Part shown: positions 41,030 to 52,555 of the stretch, piece after piece
How positions within the stretch are numbered: position 1 is the first letter of the stretch
Layout: each line of letters opens with the position of its first letter
Source of the DNA: Cyanidiococcus yangmingshanensis
Lineage: Eukaryota > Rhodophyta > Bangiophyceae > Cyanidiales > Cyanidiaceae
Direction: 5' to 3'
Assembly: GCA_013995675.1 (NCBI GenBank)
Contig: VWRR01000011.1
Coordinates: 372,001 to 436,000 of the forward strand
Length of the DNA: 64,000 nt
Position numbers and translations under genes: made by a program
The notes under the pieces: model-generated
The model's input: only the letters and a program-made list of their open reading frames with translations
Told to the model about the DNA's origin: nothing
Database searches by the model: none

Positions 41030-44000
41030 TCATTGACATCCCTGCAGAAATGCGTTGGCGTGTGCTGTCGCCCGCTGAAGCACGTCGTCGCCGATGCCGG
41101 CGAGGCGCGCGCATTCAATCCCTCGAGAATGCGTCGCCACGCCGGGCCGCAACCGGTACAGAAACGCGATTTCATGTGCCTCGGCGTCGACACGGGCGCC
41201 CATGTGCGCAAACGCTACCGACACACCGCATTCATCTGACGGTTGAACAGAGCATGCGCTCCTCAGCCAGCTTGTGATAATGTGTGGCGAAAAGAGTCAG
41301 GCAGCGTGTTTGAAACGTGAGGTACCAGAGCGCGGCGTAGGCAATGGCGTAGCCATCGAAGGTTGAGGTGCCCCGGCCGAGCTCGTCCAAAATGACCAGC
41401 GAGCGGCTCGTGGCGTGACGCAGGACCTCGGCGGTCTCCAGCATCTCCACCATGAACGTGGACTGCGCTCGAGTGAGCCGATCGCGGGCTCCAATGCGGG
41501 TGAAGAGGCGGTCGATGGGCACCCGAATGTGGGCCCTACCCGCGGGAACATAGCATCCCATTTGAGCCAGAATAACCTGCGACGCCTACTTGGCGCAGCA
41601 GTGCCGACTTCCCGGACATGTTGGGGCCGGTGAGGACCATCGACGGCTTTCTCGAGGCATCTAATTGGATGTTATTGGGAACGAATTGCAAGGGCCCGCT
41701 CCGGGACGCCAGAACCGGATGCCACTAACTCCTGAAAATCGACGGCAGCAGCGGGATGACCATCGCAGGCCTTGATAGGTCACGTCGCCGAAAATTGGGC
41801 GAGTCATCGGAAGCTGTTCATTGTTATCAAAGCTCACTCGGGCGAGCGATGTGAGGGCGTCCCATTCGCCCAGCATGCGGATCAGCGCAAGCCATACCGA
41901 ATAGGAGGCGTCGAAGCGCGTATACACCGTTCGGGCGAATTCGCGCTCGGCCGTTTCGATGTCCTCCTCGACTCGGCTGAGCGCTTTTAACAAACTCCGA
42001 ATGTTCGGCGTCCAGTATCGACGATATTGTTTGGTCTGCGACATCAGCACGAAATCATCTGGTATATTCGTGAAATCTGCTGGCAGTTCGATCTGATAGC
42101 GTTCCTGAACGCGATGGTAGAAACGCATCGGGACTCGACCGAGGCGGCGGCGCACGTTGACGAGCTCGGCTTCCATCTCGGTCTCGATGTGCCGTTTCTC
42201 TTGACGTGCTGCCTCTAGATGCGCCACGGATTCCACCGCAGGCCGAAGGATTGCCTCCTGACGGGCGGCATTGAGATCATACAGATGGCCGTTTGAAAAT
42301 TCCGCGAGTTTTTGCTCGGCCTGCGAGAGCGGCAGCGCCGCATCGCTGAGCAACCACCATAGACGTCGAGAGCGCACCTAGGGCGCGTTCTGGATTCCCC
42401 AGTGTCTCTCGGATTTTTCGAACGATTTCAAGCGCGAGCCCCAGAGAATCCACGGTGGCAATAAAGTCTCGTACTTTGCGCTGGTTTGTGTCATCAAACA
42501 TGATGGCCCCGTGTTGGTCAACCGCCAGCGCGTGAATTCGCGCGACACTTCGCTCGAGATCGGGTAGATGTCGAAGACACTGACCTAGATGCTGCTGCAG
42601 ATCGTTGCCTTGCACAGTCGCATCCGCCGGCGATTCAAAGAACCGATGGATGTCCTCTATGGCATCGAGACGATCCTGAATCCGTTCGACTTCACAAAAG
42701 GGATGACAGAGCCAGCGGCGAAGGCATCGACGACCCATGTTTGTGGCGCAACGATCCAAAAACGCGAAAAACAGAACCTTCGATGCTCTGGTCGGCCATG
42801 TTCCGAAAGAGCTCGAGACCTTCGATCGCAGCGGCATCCAGCTCGAGCCGCTCATACTGCTCAGAGGGGAGCATCTCATTCAGCGAGAAAAAATTACCAA
42901 GAGGGACTACTTGGTCGGCGATGAGTAATTCCCTCAAAAAGTCAACAGCTCCTTGAAGGGCGCGCAGCGCAAGCGGATCCGTGCAGATATTCGAAACCGC
43001 ATCCATGAGCGAACGTCTCTGAAAAGACGGCCGCTAGGGAGCGCCGATGCACCTGGACGTCAGATGCAGCGCAGCTGCGCACAAGGAACTCAAGGCGCTC
43101 CGACGATGAATCCAATAAGACCTCTTGTGGGCGCACGCGGACCAGAAGCGTCTCCAGCTTCGTGAAGCGTTCATCGTCGGTGAGCAGCACACCGAAATGC
43201 ACCGCTGCAGTGGCCACATTCAAGTAGCAGACGCCCAACCCAGTAGTGCCGGAGCCACGCGCCCACTTGTCCTCCACGATGGTCATGAGGTAGCGCGGAT
43301 CGCCAAACACATCTTCCCCGCTCTCGTCCACGATCGTGCTTTTGGTAAGAATCTTTACCAAACGACGATCACAAATCTTGTTCGCATTGTTTTTCGCCGC
43401 AAGCACCGTCTCGACTTGTTCCACCCGACCGACACGATAGCCGGCGTCAACCAAACGAATTGCATGTCGGAAAAAAGCGCTCTCCGGCACGCCGACACAG
43501 CGCATGTCCGCTCGACCTGATCCAGTGTAGTTCAACTGAAGCACCTGATGTCCAATGTCTGCATCGACATCATAGCACTCGTAAAACTTACCTTTTTTGA
43601 ACAAGAGTACCGTATTGTAGTGATGGCGCTTGATCGCCCAGAATTGCTGCTGAAAGGGCGTCATCCGCCGCTCTGCATCAGAAGGCACGTATACGGTGGA
43701 TGGATCATACCCAGGGTCAGTTCGCTTTCGACCTGAGGAGTCTCGGACGTCAACACTCCATGGATGTTGTCGCGGACCACTCACTCGCCGGCATGCCATC
43801 CAGAGCGCTACCATCTCTATCAGGGCGTCGGTCACCATCCACGTCGAGTGCCGCACCCTCGTTCGGAAACCCACGAGCAGCCATACTGACGATACAGCGT
43901 TTCGGGTCCGCATCAGCGTTACGTTGAGAAGCGTTTGCGTCGGTGCGCCAAGCCACTTGCCTCGAACTTGCTGCGCTGTCGACAAAACCGTCGTCGCAGG

Positions 44001-44319
44001 AGCGAGCGCTCTCCGCCAAACGAGAACGCTTTCGGGTCCCGTTACACGATGCTGGAGTCACAAACGACGTTGGCGACTCGTCGAGTGGGCTTGAGTCTGG
44101 TTCGCGTTTGTCGAAAGCAAGCGGTGTGGCCAAACTCGGCCGCAACGCAAGCGGCTCCGCCTCGACATGAAACGGACACGCGCCAGCATTTGGTGACTTT
44201 TCAGCGTCGGCTCTCGGTTGACTTGCTGATGCAGCAGCATCGCGCTCGGTCGCCGTTTGCAACGAGTTCTCACGCCGAGAAAAGTACCCAAATATAGAGG
44301 CCTGTTGAGGTAACTTCAT
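41030..44319 (-). CDS. MSH6: DNA mismatch-repair protein MSH6, split by eight one-base frame changes
   Basis: MSH6 pairs with MSH2 to recognise base mismatches. The ATG at 44319 starts [16 protein letters not shown], a PCNA-binding QxxIxxFF-like motif at the right place. Conserved blocks then follow in order in several frames: [20 protein letters not shown]; mismatch-binding [20 protein letters not shown] (FxE as F-Y-E); [32 protein letters not shown]; Walker [39 protein letters not shown]-like [20 protein letters not shown]; Walker [24 protein letters not shown]; and C-terminal [11 protein letters not shown]. Each change is an extra base (near 43750, 43020, 42785, 42362, 41767, 41720, 41580, 41236). 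Removing eight bases gives a length divisible by three and about 1,093 residues, normal for MSH6. All motifs are intact, which argues against an old pseudogene. Confidence 0.85.
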
Positions 44320-45127
44320 GCTGACCGACACGCTTGCAAACAACGCGCACAGCGCATGCGCGCCTAAATCGTCGAGGGATCCATTCGACGCGCCTCCGCT
44401 CCGCGCGCGCGCTGCCGCTGCGACGACTCCCTGGATGAGCGCGCCCGGTCCATCGAGAGCGTTAAGCCAAGTTTTGTAAGTACATCAACGTCGGCTAGAA
44501 TCAGGCACTGAACACGGGGTTCGATGGTGGTAGGAATTCACAAACTTGATCCAAGAATTTAAGTGAGTGTGACCTGGCTTTTCTGCGACGACGACGGAAA
44601 CACAGATCACGGTACTCTAAGGAGCGCTTCTATGCCGCGACTTGGTTCGCAACGGGGCGCTCGATGATCGTTGCTCCATGTGGTCGCATTGCCGTTGGAA
44701 TCGACTCGTCTCCGATGGACGCCGATGCGTTGCTGGCCGTGGGTGCATGAACTCGACCCACGCCTTGCTACAAAGGAGATCCCGACTTGATGCAGCGTCA
44801 CCGAGGTTTTGTGTCTCATCAGCGTCTGGTCGTTTCGAAGAGATCGTCGATGGATCATGGAGGATGATTACGCGAATTGGTGCCGCTCCATTTTTCGAGT
44901 ATTGTTTGTGCCGATTTGCAACAGTTTGAAAACGATCTCACGGCATCAAAACCCGTCTCGACGCTGTTGCAGCGCAGCGGCGTTTGCTCCTGCGCGTCAC
45001 TACTTGCACGGATTCGTCGAGGCCGTTCTCAACAGGCAGCTCTATTCCCTTGGTTTCTGCACTAGGGTCATCACCCAGATCGGTCTCACTGCGATCACTC
45101 GTGCTTGTTCGCGACGGCTTTGCCGTC
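44320..45127. other. Intergenic region upstream of MSH6
   Basis: No gene was recognised in 0.8 kb; it should contain the MSH6 promoter and the 3' end of the endonuclease III gene. Confidence 0.5.
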
Positions 45128-45883
45128 TTACGAATATGCGCAGGGTTCTTCGCTCGCCCAATCGCTATAAATTTCCGCGGTGAGCGTTTGTTCGCTCGTA
45201 CGAGCCTCCGGAACTGCAGCCCAGCTGCAGATGGGGCATGCGTCCATATCATGTTTCACCGCAGGACAATATTCGCGCCCAAAGAGAATCATGCGCACAT
45301 GGAGCTCAGCCCATGTGCTCGGATCCTGGAAGACTGACTTGAGTATTGTCTCGGTCTCTTCAACGGTCTTGCCGCCGAGGCCCCAGCGCTGAGCTAGTCG
45401 ATGAATGTGTGTGTCTACAGGGAAGGCAGGTTCGTCAAACGCCTGCATCAAGACCACCGACGCCGTCTTGTGTCCGACTCCAGGAAGCGACTCGAGTTCC
45501 TCAAACGTGCGTGGCACCTGGCTCTGGTGCTCGCTCTCGATACGCTCTGCAATACCGATGAGTGCCTTGGCTTTCCGTGGAGCCAAGCCCAGCGGTCGGA
45601 TAATCTCGCGAATTCGCTGTTCGCCAAGTTGAAGCATTGCCTTCGGCGTCGAGGCTAACCTAAAAAGCTCTGGTGTAATGGCGTTTACCTTCACATCAGT
45701 GCACTGCGCTGAGAGCACAACCGCCACCAGAAGCGTGAACGGATCCTGGTGTTGGAGCAGAGCACGTGGCACCTGCGGATAGCAGCGCTCAAGGTCCTCG
45801 CGAATGCGCAACGCTTTCCGTATCAATGCTGACGTCGGTGGCTGAAAAGCCAAACCACGGAACAACGGGATCAACCGTTGCAT
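45128..45883 (-). CDS. NTH1: Endonuclease III (DNA glycosylase/AP lyase)
   Basis: The enzyme excises oxidised pyrimidines in base-excision repair. From ATG 45883 (MQRLIPLFRGLAFQPPTSAL) the 251-residue product covers the whole Nth fold: LLVAVVLSAQCTDVKVNAIT, the helix-hairpin-helix LPGVGHKTASVVL with the catalytic lysine near residue 135, and FPVDTHIHRLAQRWGL with the catalytic aspartate. The iron-sulfur region reads REYC followed by nine residues, then CPIC. The fourth cysteine of the usual C-x6-C-x2-C-x5-C loop is missing and the first gap is longer. The N-terminus is basic and could target an organelle. Starts upstream of 45883 in this frame would be GTG only. Divergent from COQ5 (235 bases between starts). 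Confidence 0.9.
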   Translation of the reverse strand: MQRLIPLFRGLAFQPPTSALIRKALRIREDLERCYPQVPRALLQHQDPFTLLVAVVLSAQCTDVKVNAITPELFRLASTPKAMLQLGEQRIREIIRPLGLAPRKAKALIGIAERIESEHQSQVPRTFEELESLPGVGHKTASVVLMQAFDEPAFPVDTHIHRLAQRWGLGGKTVEETETILKSVFQDPSTWAELHVRMILFGREYCPAVKHDMDACPICSWAAVPEARTSEQTLTAEIYSDWASEEPCAYS

Positions 45884-46118
45884 ACAGGCACGCCTGTAAC
45901 GCAGGATCAACCTGGCAGTGCTTGCCGCAGTCAGACCTGAAGCGAGCGTCTTCTCGACCGGTTGCCCAACGCGACACGGCGCAGGGCGAGTTTGCACTGG
46001 GGCCAGCGCTGGCCAGTCGCGATTGGGCTTTCAGCCTTGGTGGATACACGGCCTCGGGCACGCTCTCCATGCCCCGACGCGTACGGATCTGGCTATTGGA
46101 GTGCAAGCCAAAGTAGAT

Positions 46119-47041
46119 ATGTCGGGCCAACTCCTTGTGAAGCTGCTGCGACGCTGCCTGCACGCGAAGAGCTCCAGCGGAGACGCAACCTCTTTTGGAT
46201 ATCGTTCCGTGCCGCGCTCCGAGAAGAGCCACTTGGTTCAAGGCGTTTTCGACTCAGTCGCTTCATCTTATGATCTTATGAATGATTGCATGTCACTTGG
46301 GTTGCATCGAGTTTGGAAGGACTATTTCGTCCAGAAATTGAAACCAGTGGCAGGGATGCAAGTCCTTGACGCCGCCGCCGGCACGGGCGATATTGCGTTT
46401 CGGCTTTGGCAGCGGGAGCCAAACCTTTCTCTGACGCTACTGGACCCGAACGAGCAGATGTTGGCCATTAGCGCAGACGCGCGCCAGAGCTTTAGGAATT
46501 CGGATGCAGCCTCCAAACAGCGGCGCGAGAGAAGCGACGGCGACCTGGCCAGCGCAGCCGCGATCACCCCATGGCTACATGCGTTTCGTGGCCTCTGCGG
46601 CCGAGTATTTGCCGTTCCCCGAGGCATCCTTCGACGCGTACACGATATCCTTCGGTATGCGGAATACAACGGAACCATTGCGTGCCATGCAAGAGGCGTA
46701 TCGAGTATTACGTCGGGGAGGGCGTTTTCTAATGATGGAGTTCGGCCGAGTGCCCGACTCGTTCCCGCTCAGTGCAACGACTCTACGACGCCTACTCGTT
46801 TACCATGATACCGCAACTCGGGGCATGGATTGCGCGAGATCGTGATGCCTATCTCTATCTCGTAGAGAGCATTCGAGCGTTTCCTGATCAGCGCAAAGTA
46901 TGTGCGATGATGCATCAGGTCGGTTTCCAGGAGGTCACCTTCGAGGATCTAAGTTTCGGCGTTGTGAGCATTTACTCTGGTTGGAAGCTGGACAAGAACC
47001 TGCCTGATATGGGCAGCGTGGAGCAACTACAAGGCTCGTGA
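46119..47041 (+). CDS. COQ5: 2-methoxy-6-polyprenyl-benzoquinol methylase COQ5/UbiE, two frame changes
   Basis: COQ5 performs the C-methylation step of ubiquinone synthesis in mitochondria. ATG 46119 starts MSGQLLVKLLRRCLHAKSSS, a mitochondrial-type presequence. Conserved blocks are QGVFDSVASSYDLMNDCMSL, LHRVWKDYFVQKLKP, SAM motif I MQVLDAAAGTGDIAFRL, and AEYLPFPEASFDAYTISFGM. They continue with EAYRVLRRGGRFLMMEFGRV, RLYDAYSFTMIPQLGAWIA, YLVESIRAFPDQ and LSFGVVSIYSGWKL. The order matches COQ5 closely. Two extra bases, in the CCCC at 46567-46570 and near 46771, separate these blocks into three frames. Removing them gives about 306 residues. Confidence 0.82.
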
Positions 47042-47602
47042 CCGGGCTGTGCCACCATGCTGGCTATCCAAGGACTTGGCCTGCATCCGCAAAACTCAGA
47101 GGGCATATGTGGTTTGCAATGCGCTACTCGTTGGGGCTGATCTTTGGCTCCTGAATGTTCAGGAACGAGGCAAGAAGATTCAGGAACAGAGCGAATTATT
47201 GACATCGTGTGCCTGTTTGGGCGAACTGCACCAATGGGGCGCCTTTTGAACAAAGCGACCGACCAAACGCCAAGACCGAGCGTGGCGACGGGTGTCTGCT
47301 TGCCGCCCAGGTCATAGTTATTGCAGTCTCTTTGGGATGGTAATCGCGAGCTGCACCCACCTACCATGCACGAGAGTGGTGCAACCATGCGCAGTGCACC
47401 TCTGGGACAAGAATTTCGCCCGACTTGCCCGAAGACGACGTTGGGAGAGATTCCTCCAGCGAGCCTCGGGTCTGGTTCGCAGTCGCGCTCCCATCTCCGG
47501 GCACGTGGTGACGTAGCTCGGATGCTCTGGTTCGAAGAAACCACAGAGCCGGCCGTCATCTCGCTCAAGAGCCCTACAGTTTTCCGTGGATGTCGTCGAC
47601 AC
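47042..47602. other. Convergent spacer between COQ5 and YbeY
   Basis: Nothing was recognised in 560 bases. Confidence 0.5.
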
Positions 47603-48116
47603 TCAGAGCGTCTCCGACCGGAACATGTGCTTGTGAACTCGCTGCTCCATTTCATGCATGAGCGCCCAGTCGCTCTCGGACTCGTCCCGGAACCCAAATA
47701 AGTGACAAAGGCCATGCACAGCAATTTTCAGCAAGTGCATCTGAAAAGACTCCTCACAGCCATCCTTGCTCTTGGTGCGTAAGTAGCGCCTATAAACGAA
47801 CGGGGTGGCGAATGACAACTGTTCCGAGGTCTGCAACAACACCATGCTCGCTCTCTTGCTCCTTCACTCGAGGCGGCACTCGAGACGCGAAGGAAAGAAC
47901 ATCCGTTACTCTGTTCTTGTGACGATAGGTTGTGTTTAGTTTGCGAACAGCGGCGTCGCTCGCACACCAGACTGCTGCGTCAACCGTCGTCACGTCGCTG
48001 AGGTCGACGGGCAGCGTAGGCCAGCGCTGCAAAAAGCCCAGCGCTTTTTCGAGATTCTCCTGCAACGTTTTGCGATGCAGCTCGACAGTACGTTGTGTGA
48101 TCCGAAGAAAGAGCAT
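47603..48116 (-). CDS. YBEY: YbeY-like endoribonuclease, one frame change
   Basis: YbeY is a metal-dependent RNase that matures the 3' end of bacterial and organellar small-subunit rRNA. From ATG 48116 (MLFLRITQRTVELHRKTLQE) the first frame gives LNTTYRHKNRVTDVLSFAS (family LNxxYRxKDxPTDVLSFP) and LGTVVI. One extra base near 47790 leads to HLLKIAVHGLCHLFGFRDES. The HGLCHL part holds two of the three histidines of the HxxxHxxxxxH metal site. The third is replaced here (FRDES instead of YDHE), unless sequence errors affect it. About 170 residues in total, the usual size. No ATG exists further upstream in this frame, so a transit peptide, if any, is not visible. Confidence 0.65.
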
Positions 48117-48746
48117 CGATGACGCAAAGGTTGCTACTTCGTGCGCCGCATGAGCTTTCTTTTGTACGCTCTCGCCTGTCTCGGTCTCGTAGTCGGAACG
48201 GTTTGCCGTCGCTGCCACTGCGTCAGCGGGTGACCAGAGCGACTTGACGCACCTCGAATGTCCTGCTGTTTTCAGAACACCTGTACGGAAACCATCCTAA
48301 ACTAGTGACGCAAGGCTCAACGCTCCGGTTGTGCAGTCGTTCACAAGTCGCTTTTCAGCAGGCGCGTTGTACAGTTATAAGTATTGTAACGTATCGCCGA
48401 AGGCGTGTAGGAGCCATTGACGGGCGCCGACGCTTCGCACGGGGTCGTCACGATTCTCCACTGAAGCCAACCTTGTCTGCGTCTCTAGACAAGTGTTCTG
48501 CTGGTGCTCAAAGCCCGTATATCCCTGCAAACTGGACGAGTACTGCACATAATCGAGTTCGCATGTGCTCGTAAAGTAGGTCTTTGCTGGACTGCGCGTT
48601 ACGCTTGAGATACACAACGATGAGACGCGGGGTGACCGTCGCTTGAGATACATCTGACCCGGAAACGCATGGCATACGCTGTTTATCCATATGACAATCA
48701 TGGGTGGCTCGTGTCGAGCGCATACGCTGCCACCGACTCAACCTTG
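48117..48746. other. Spacer upstream of YbeY
   Basis: Nothing was recognised. This and the next gene lie on the same strand. Confidence 0.45.
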
Positions 48747-49969
48747 TCAATCGAGGCGAACAATCAAACTAGCCTCACGCAAATGAGCTACGATTTCCGA
48801 GTAATGCGCTCGCCAGTCTCCTGTGCTGACCACATACGAGGCCTCTGGGAGCTCTATGGAGCCTTTCAGTTGGAGCTGTGTTCCGCGGGCCTTGTGCCAT
48901 CGACTCCGCGGCGGAACTTCTGTTGAACAATAAAACCCCGGCAAATTTGCAGAACCTCGTGATTGGCCTCGCACTGAAACGTGCAGAAAGAGGCTACTCT
49001 GACCCGATACACAGTGTAGCGTGCCGCCACAGATGAGCCGTAGGCTTTCCAGTCGCCAGGTCTTGGTCCAGCGTAGCTCTGCGTTCTGCATCGTCAGTTT
49101 CCCGCCGATAAGACGATCCTTGCAAGACGAGCGGAACAGGAGCTCCCCAGAGCGAAGGTTCAAGTCCAGCCCGATTTTGTAAACTGCGACAGATCCAAAC
49201 AATCGTTTTCTCACTTTCAGAAAGTGATCGATGCGTCCTTCGTCACCGGCAGGACGCAAAGCGAAACGGAGGCGGCTCTCAGGTAGATCGCCACCGCCCT
49301 GACGCGCAGACAACGCGCCAGCACTATTTTTCGTATCGTCGACAGCAGCTGCTCGTCCTAGAGGACTTGGAGCTGCTTTCGTCGTCGGCAGAGGCTTCCG
49401 GAAGCGCCAAGCCCGATCGCTTGCTGAGCCGTTGACTGCCTCGTAGCAGCGTCGGCGTCACAAACGACCTCGACGTTTGAACAGGCATGGTCCCGTGACC
49501 CGCCAAACACTTCACACCTATCTCGAGGCTCGCATCGATCAACCAGTGGCCAAAATCGACTTCAAGCACAGCCCATGGTTCCAGCGACCGGCAACGATGC
49601 GAGGCTCGAGGCGACGACCACCAAACGTTTGTATGTCTCAGCGAGGCGCCTGCCAGTCCGATCCGTCGCCAGCCCCGGGGCACACAGGCCGCCGCAACGC
49701 ACTGCATATCGCCAATTTCCATGGCATCCGGAAACAGAATGCTTTTTTAGTGGTTTACGCACCCATCTATACGCTTGGTACACTGTCTCTGGAACGACCT
49801 GCGTCAATGAGAATAACGCATTGGTCGGAAACGCCTCTGAAAGCTGGAGAAGCGCTTCGCCAAGAACATGAGTGTCAACGCAACGCCCTCGTTCCGCATC
49901 CATGCAGACCCTGGTTCGATCCGTATCCCAGACGTCTATGAACCACTGTAGGATTGCCTGCTGAGCCAA
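48747..49969 (-). CDS. Unrecognised protein, split over three frames
   Basis: Three consecutive minus-strand frames (49969-49562, 49722-49324, 49313-48747) overlap end to start and are joined by two extra bases, near 49600-49650 and near 49320. The first part (AFPTNALFSLTQVVPETVYQ, AYRWVRKPLKK) faintly recalls the C-terminus of DCC (DUF393) thiol-disulfide proteins. The last part is beta-rich (VYKIGLDLNLRSGELLFRSS, LIGGKLTMQNAELRWTKTW). No confident family emerged. A true start further upstream is possible, since DRNLIGERFADSVHDAFRSG in a third frame lies just 5'. The gene is included because the overlap pattern equals that of the neighbouring conserved genes. Confidence 0.4.
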
Positions 49970-50623
49970 CTACTCCAGTGCCCAGAACGAAACGCATCAT
50001 GCACGGAATCTGCGAAACGTTCACCGATCAGATTTCTGTCATTCCCTGAGACAAGGGATCCAATGCTCGCGCGTTCGTCAACCAATGTGCGGATGCAACG
50101 ACCGGGATCGCATCAACTACTATATGCGTGAATGAGTGCATCTATGAACGAGCAAAGGAAGGAATGCACGAACGAACGAACGAACGAATCCAGAAATGCA
50201 CGCGCGCGTATCTGCGATCCGCGGAATGGATGGGTGTCGGCGCGCCCGATCCGTCGGGACATGGAAAAGGGTACGCGATCCCCCCATCGTTACAGGCATG
50301 TCCATTTCCGTTGAGCGCTGCTGGCAGCGCAACGCCCAGCTGTCGTTGTCCTTTTCCGTGCTGGTCTCCGCGGCTCAGCGCCTGTCCTCGCCAGCCGCGT
50401 CGTTGAGCCACCCGATGTGTACGCGTGCGCCGATCCGCCGCAGTGTCATCGCGCCTAGTCGGTGAGCGCTCCTCGACGTAGTCGTCTGCGTGTGTAGCAC
50501 CTGGTGCAGTGTTTGCTTCCAGAACCTTCATTCGTATAGCATTATTTTTTTGCTTTCTGTTTTGATACAGATCACATCCGAAACTTCTGCGAAACCGGCT
50601 GTCACAGGGAAAACAGTTGAATT
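49970..50623. other. Upstream region of glutamine synthetase
   Basis: Contains an (ACGA)n run near 50168-50188 and a T-rich stretch about 80 bases before the glutamine synthetase ATG. No gene was recognised. Confidence 0.5.
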
Positions 50624-51721
50624 ATGTCGTCTGCGTTGAGTCCCGACGTTGTCTTTCCGTCTGGGACGGTGGTTGCCGAGTACGTGTGGCTGGACGGTCG
50701 TATGGGGCTTCGTTCCAAGCCGCGAACGCTGGAGAAAAAGTGGAAGTCTTTTGATGAATTGAGGAAGAACCCGTCGCGTTTTCTGCCTCGGTGGAACTAT
50801 GACGGGTCGTCGACGGAGCAGGCTCCAGGCACGGACTCGGAGGTCGTTATCTATCCGCAGGCCGTATTCAAGTGTCCGTTTCGCGGCGGCGACAACATTC
50901 TCGTCATGTGCGACATGTACACTCCGGGAGGTGAACCGATTCCCACGAATCATCGTTACCAGTGCCAAAAGGTGATGGAGAAAGCAAAGGACTTGGTTCC
51001 CTGGTTTGGTATTGAGCAGGAGTACTTCATCGTGCGCCCGAAAGACCGCAAACCGGTCGGCTTTCCCGAGGATGGATCGTCACCTGCGCCACAGTTTGCG
51101 TACTACTGCGGGGTGGGCGCCAGCAACGCGCATGGTCGCCTCATTTGCGATGAGCACTACAAGGCATGTCTGTATGCAGGCATCCAAATCAGCGGCACGA
51201 ATGGGGAGGTTGCTCCAGGCCAGTGGGAGTTCCAGGTCGGCCCGTGTGTGGGCATCGACTCTGGTGATCAGCTGTGGATGGCGCGGTATATTCTCTCCCG
51301 TGTTGCTGAATACTATGGCTACGACATCGAGTTGTCGCCCAAACCAGTGGTTGGCGACTGGAATGGATCTGGTGCCCACACCAACTTCTCGACGCTGCCA
51401 ATGCGGAAGCCCGGCGGTATTGAGGACATTTACAAGGCCATTGAAAGGCTGTCACTGAAACACAAGGAACATATTGCTATGTACGGACAAGGCAACGAAA
51501 AACGTCTGACCGGGAAGCACGAGACGGCATCGATCGACTCCTTCTCCTGGGGGAAAGCCAGTCGTGCTGCGAGCGTGCGCGTCGGAAACGCCACCATCGA
51601 TGATGGTTGCGGCTACTTCGAGGATCGACGCCCTGCGGCGAATATGGACCCGTATCTCGTGACGATGATGCTCGTCTCAACATGTTGTGAAATTCCGATT
51701 GAAAAAATGCCCACTCCGTGA
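50624..51721 (+). CDS. GLN1: Glutamine synthetase, eukaryotic GSII type
   Basis: The enzyme joins ammonium to glutamate using ATP. The 365-residue product has all GSII landmarks: [58 protein letters not shown], the metal- and glutamate-binding [39 protein letters not shown]-like [16 protein letters not shown], and the ATP region [30 protein letters not shown] and [14 protein letters not shown] complete the C-terminus. No N-terminal extension precedes the conserved start, so a cytosolic form is most likely. The frame is clean, and the gene is flanked by spacers rather than functional partners. Confidence 0.97.
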   Translation: MSSALSPDVVFPSGTVVAEYVWLDGRMGLRSKPRTLEKKWKSFDELRKNPSRFLPRWNYDGSSTEQAPGTDSEVVIYPQAVFKCPFRGGDNILVMCDMYTPGGEPIPTNHRYQCQKVMEKAKDLVPWFGIEQEYFIVRPKDRKPVGFPEDGSSPAPQFAYYCGVGASNAHGRLICDEHYKACLYAGIQISGTNGEVAPGQWEFQVGPCVGIDSGDQLWMARYILSRVAEYYGYDIELSPKPVVGDWNGSGAHTNFSTLPMRKPGGIEDIYKAIERLSLKHKEHIAMYGQGNEKRLTGKHETASIDSFSWGKASRAASVRVGNATIDDGCGYFEDRRPAANMDPYLVTMMLVSTCCEIPIEKMPTP

Positions 51722-52555
51722 GCGAAAGATAGTTTTGTGGGACTTGAAAGGGAACGTGGTAAGTATTCATACGTTGGCGTGCGGCTTTGATTGTGCCGGG
51801 TATGGCGTGTTGGGCGCTTCTGTGCTCGCAGCCCAGGTGCATCGCATGAGCGTTCGTGGTGGCATATAAACACTTGCAATGATTGAAGTGGTAAACTTGT
51901 GATCCCGAGTATAGCAAAGACTTGATTGATTGGTCCGAGGACCTCGACCAGCCCAGAGACGATGAATGCCGTTTGCGGTGCTCGTTTGCGTGTCTGCCAC
52001 CGTGCGACCTGCTTTGTCTTCGACACGGCCCAGGAGTGGGCGCGTTCTCATGGTATAAGCGCGATCGCCTAGGTAACCGGAATGAAACCACCTGGTGCGA
52101 GCCGGGTGCCTCACGGTTCTACTCCAGACCAGCAAGCCATTAAGCAAAAAAGCACGCTGAAACTCGGCATCGTTCCCGACTCATCAGTGGTGATCGAGCG
52201 CAAGTAGCCGCAAGCAGCTTGGCGCCGCGAACGGGACTCACCGACGCTCAAACAACTAGGTTTGTCGGCACGCTCGGTTGTCGAGTAGCGCATCAGCGTC
52301 ATCGGCAGACCCCTCTCCCGAGCGCTCTTCGCCAAGAAGCCTGCCAATCTGTTTACACGAGATCCATGCACGCGCAGACCAGCAATGTCACTCGCTGCTC
52401 TACGACCTAGAGATTCGTCCTTCGCCAGCACTCCCTTACTCCACCGACTTGACGTAGATCAACCGCAGTCTGAGCAGTACATGTACCGTACCTCCTCAGT
52501 CACTACCATGGATAGTCACCACGCCTGGAGACAAAGAAAGCAACCTCGAGTCGGA
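51722..52555. other. Convergent spacer between glutamine synthetase and PAN3
   Basis: Nothing was recognised in 830 bases. Confidence 0.5.

Noticed and set aside
41030-44319. MSH6 as an old pseudogene
   Set aside because: All frame changes have the same sense, there are no other stops in the joined blocks, and every catalytic motif is intact.
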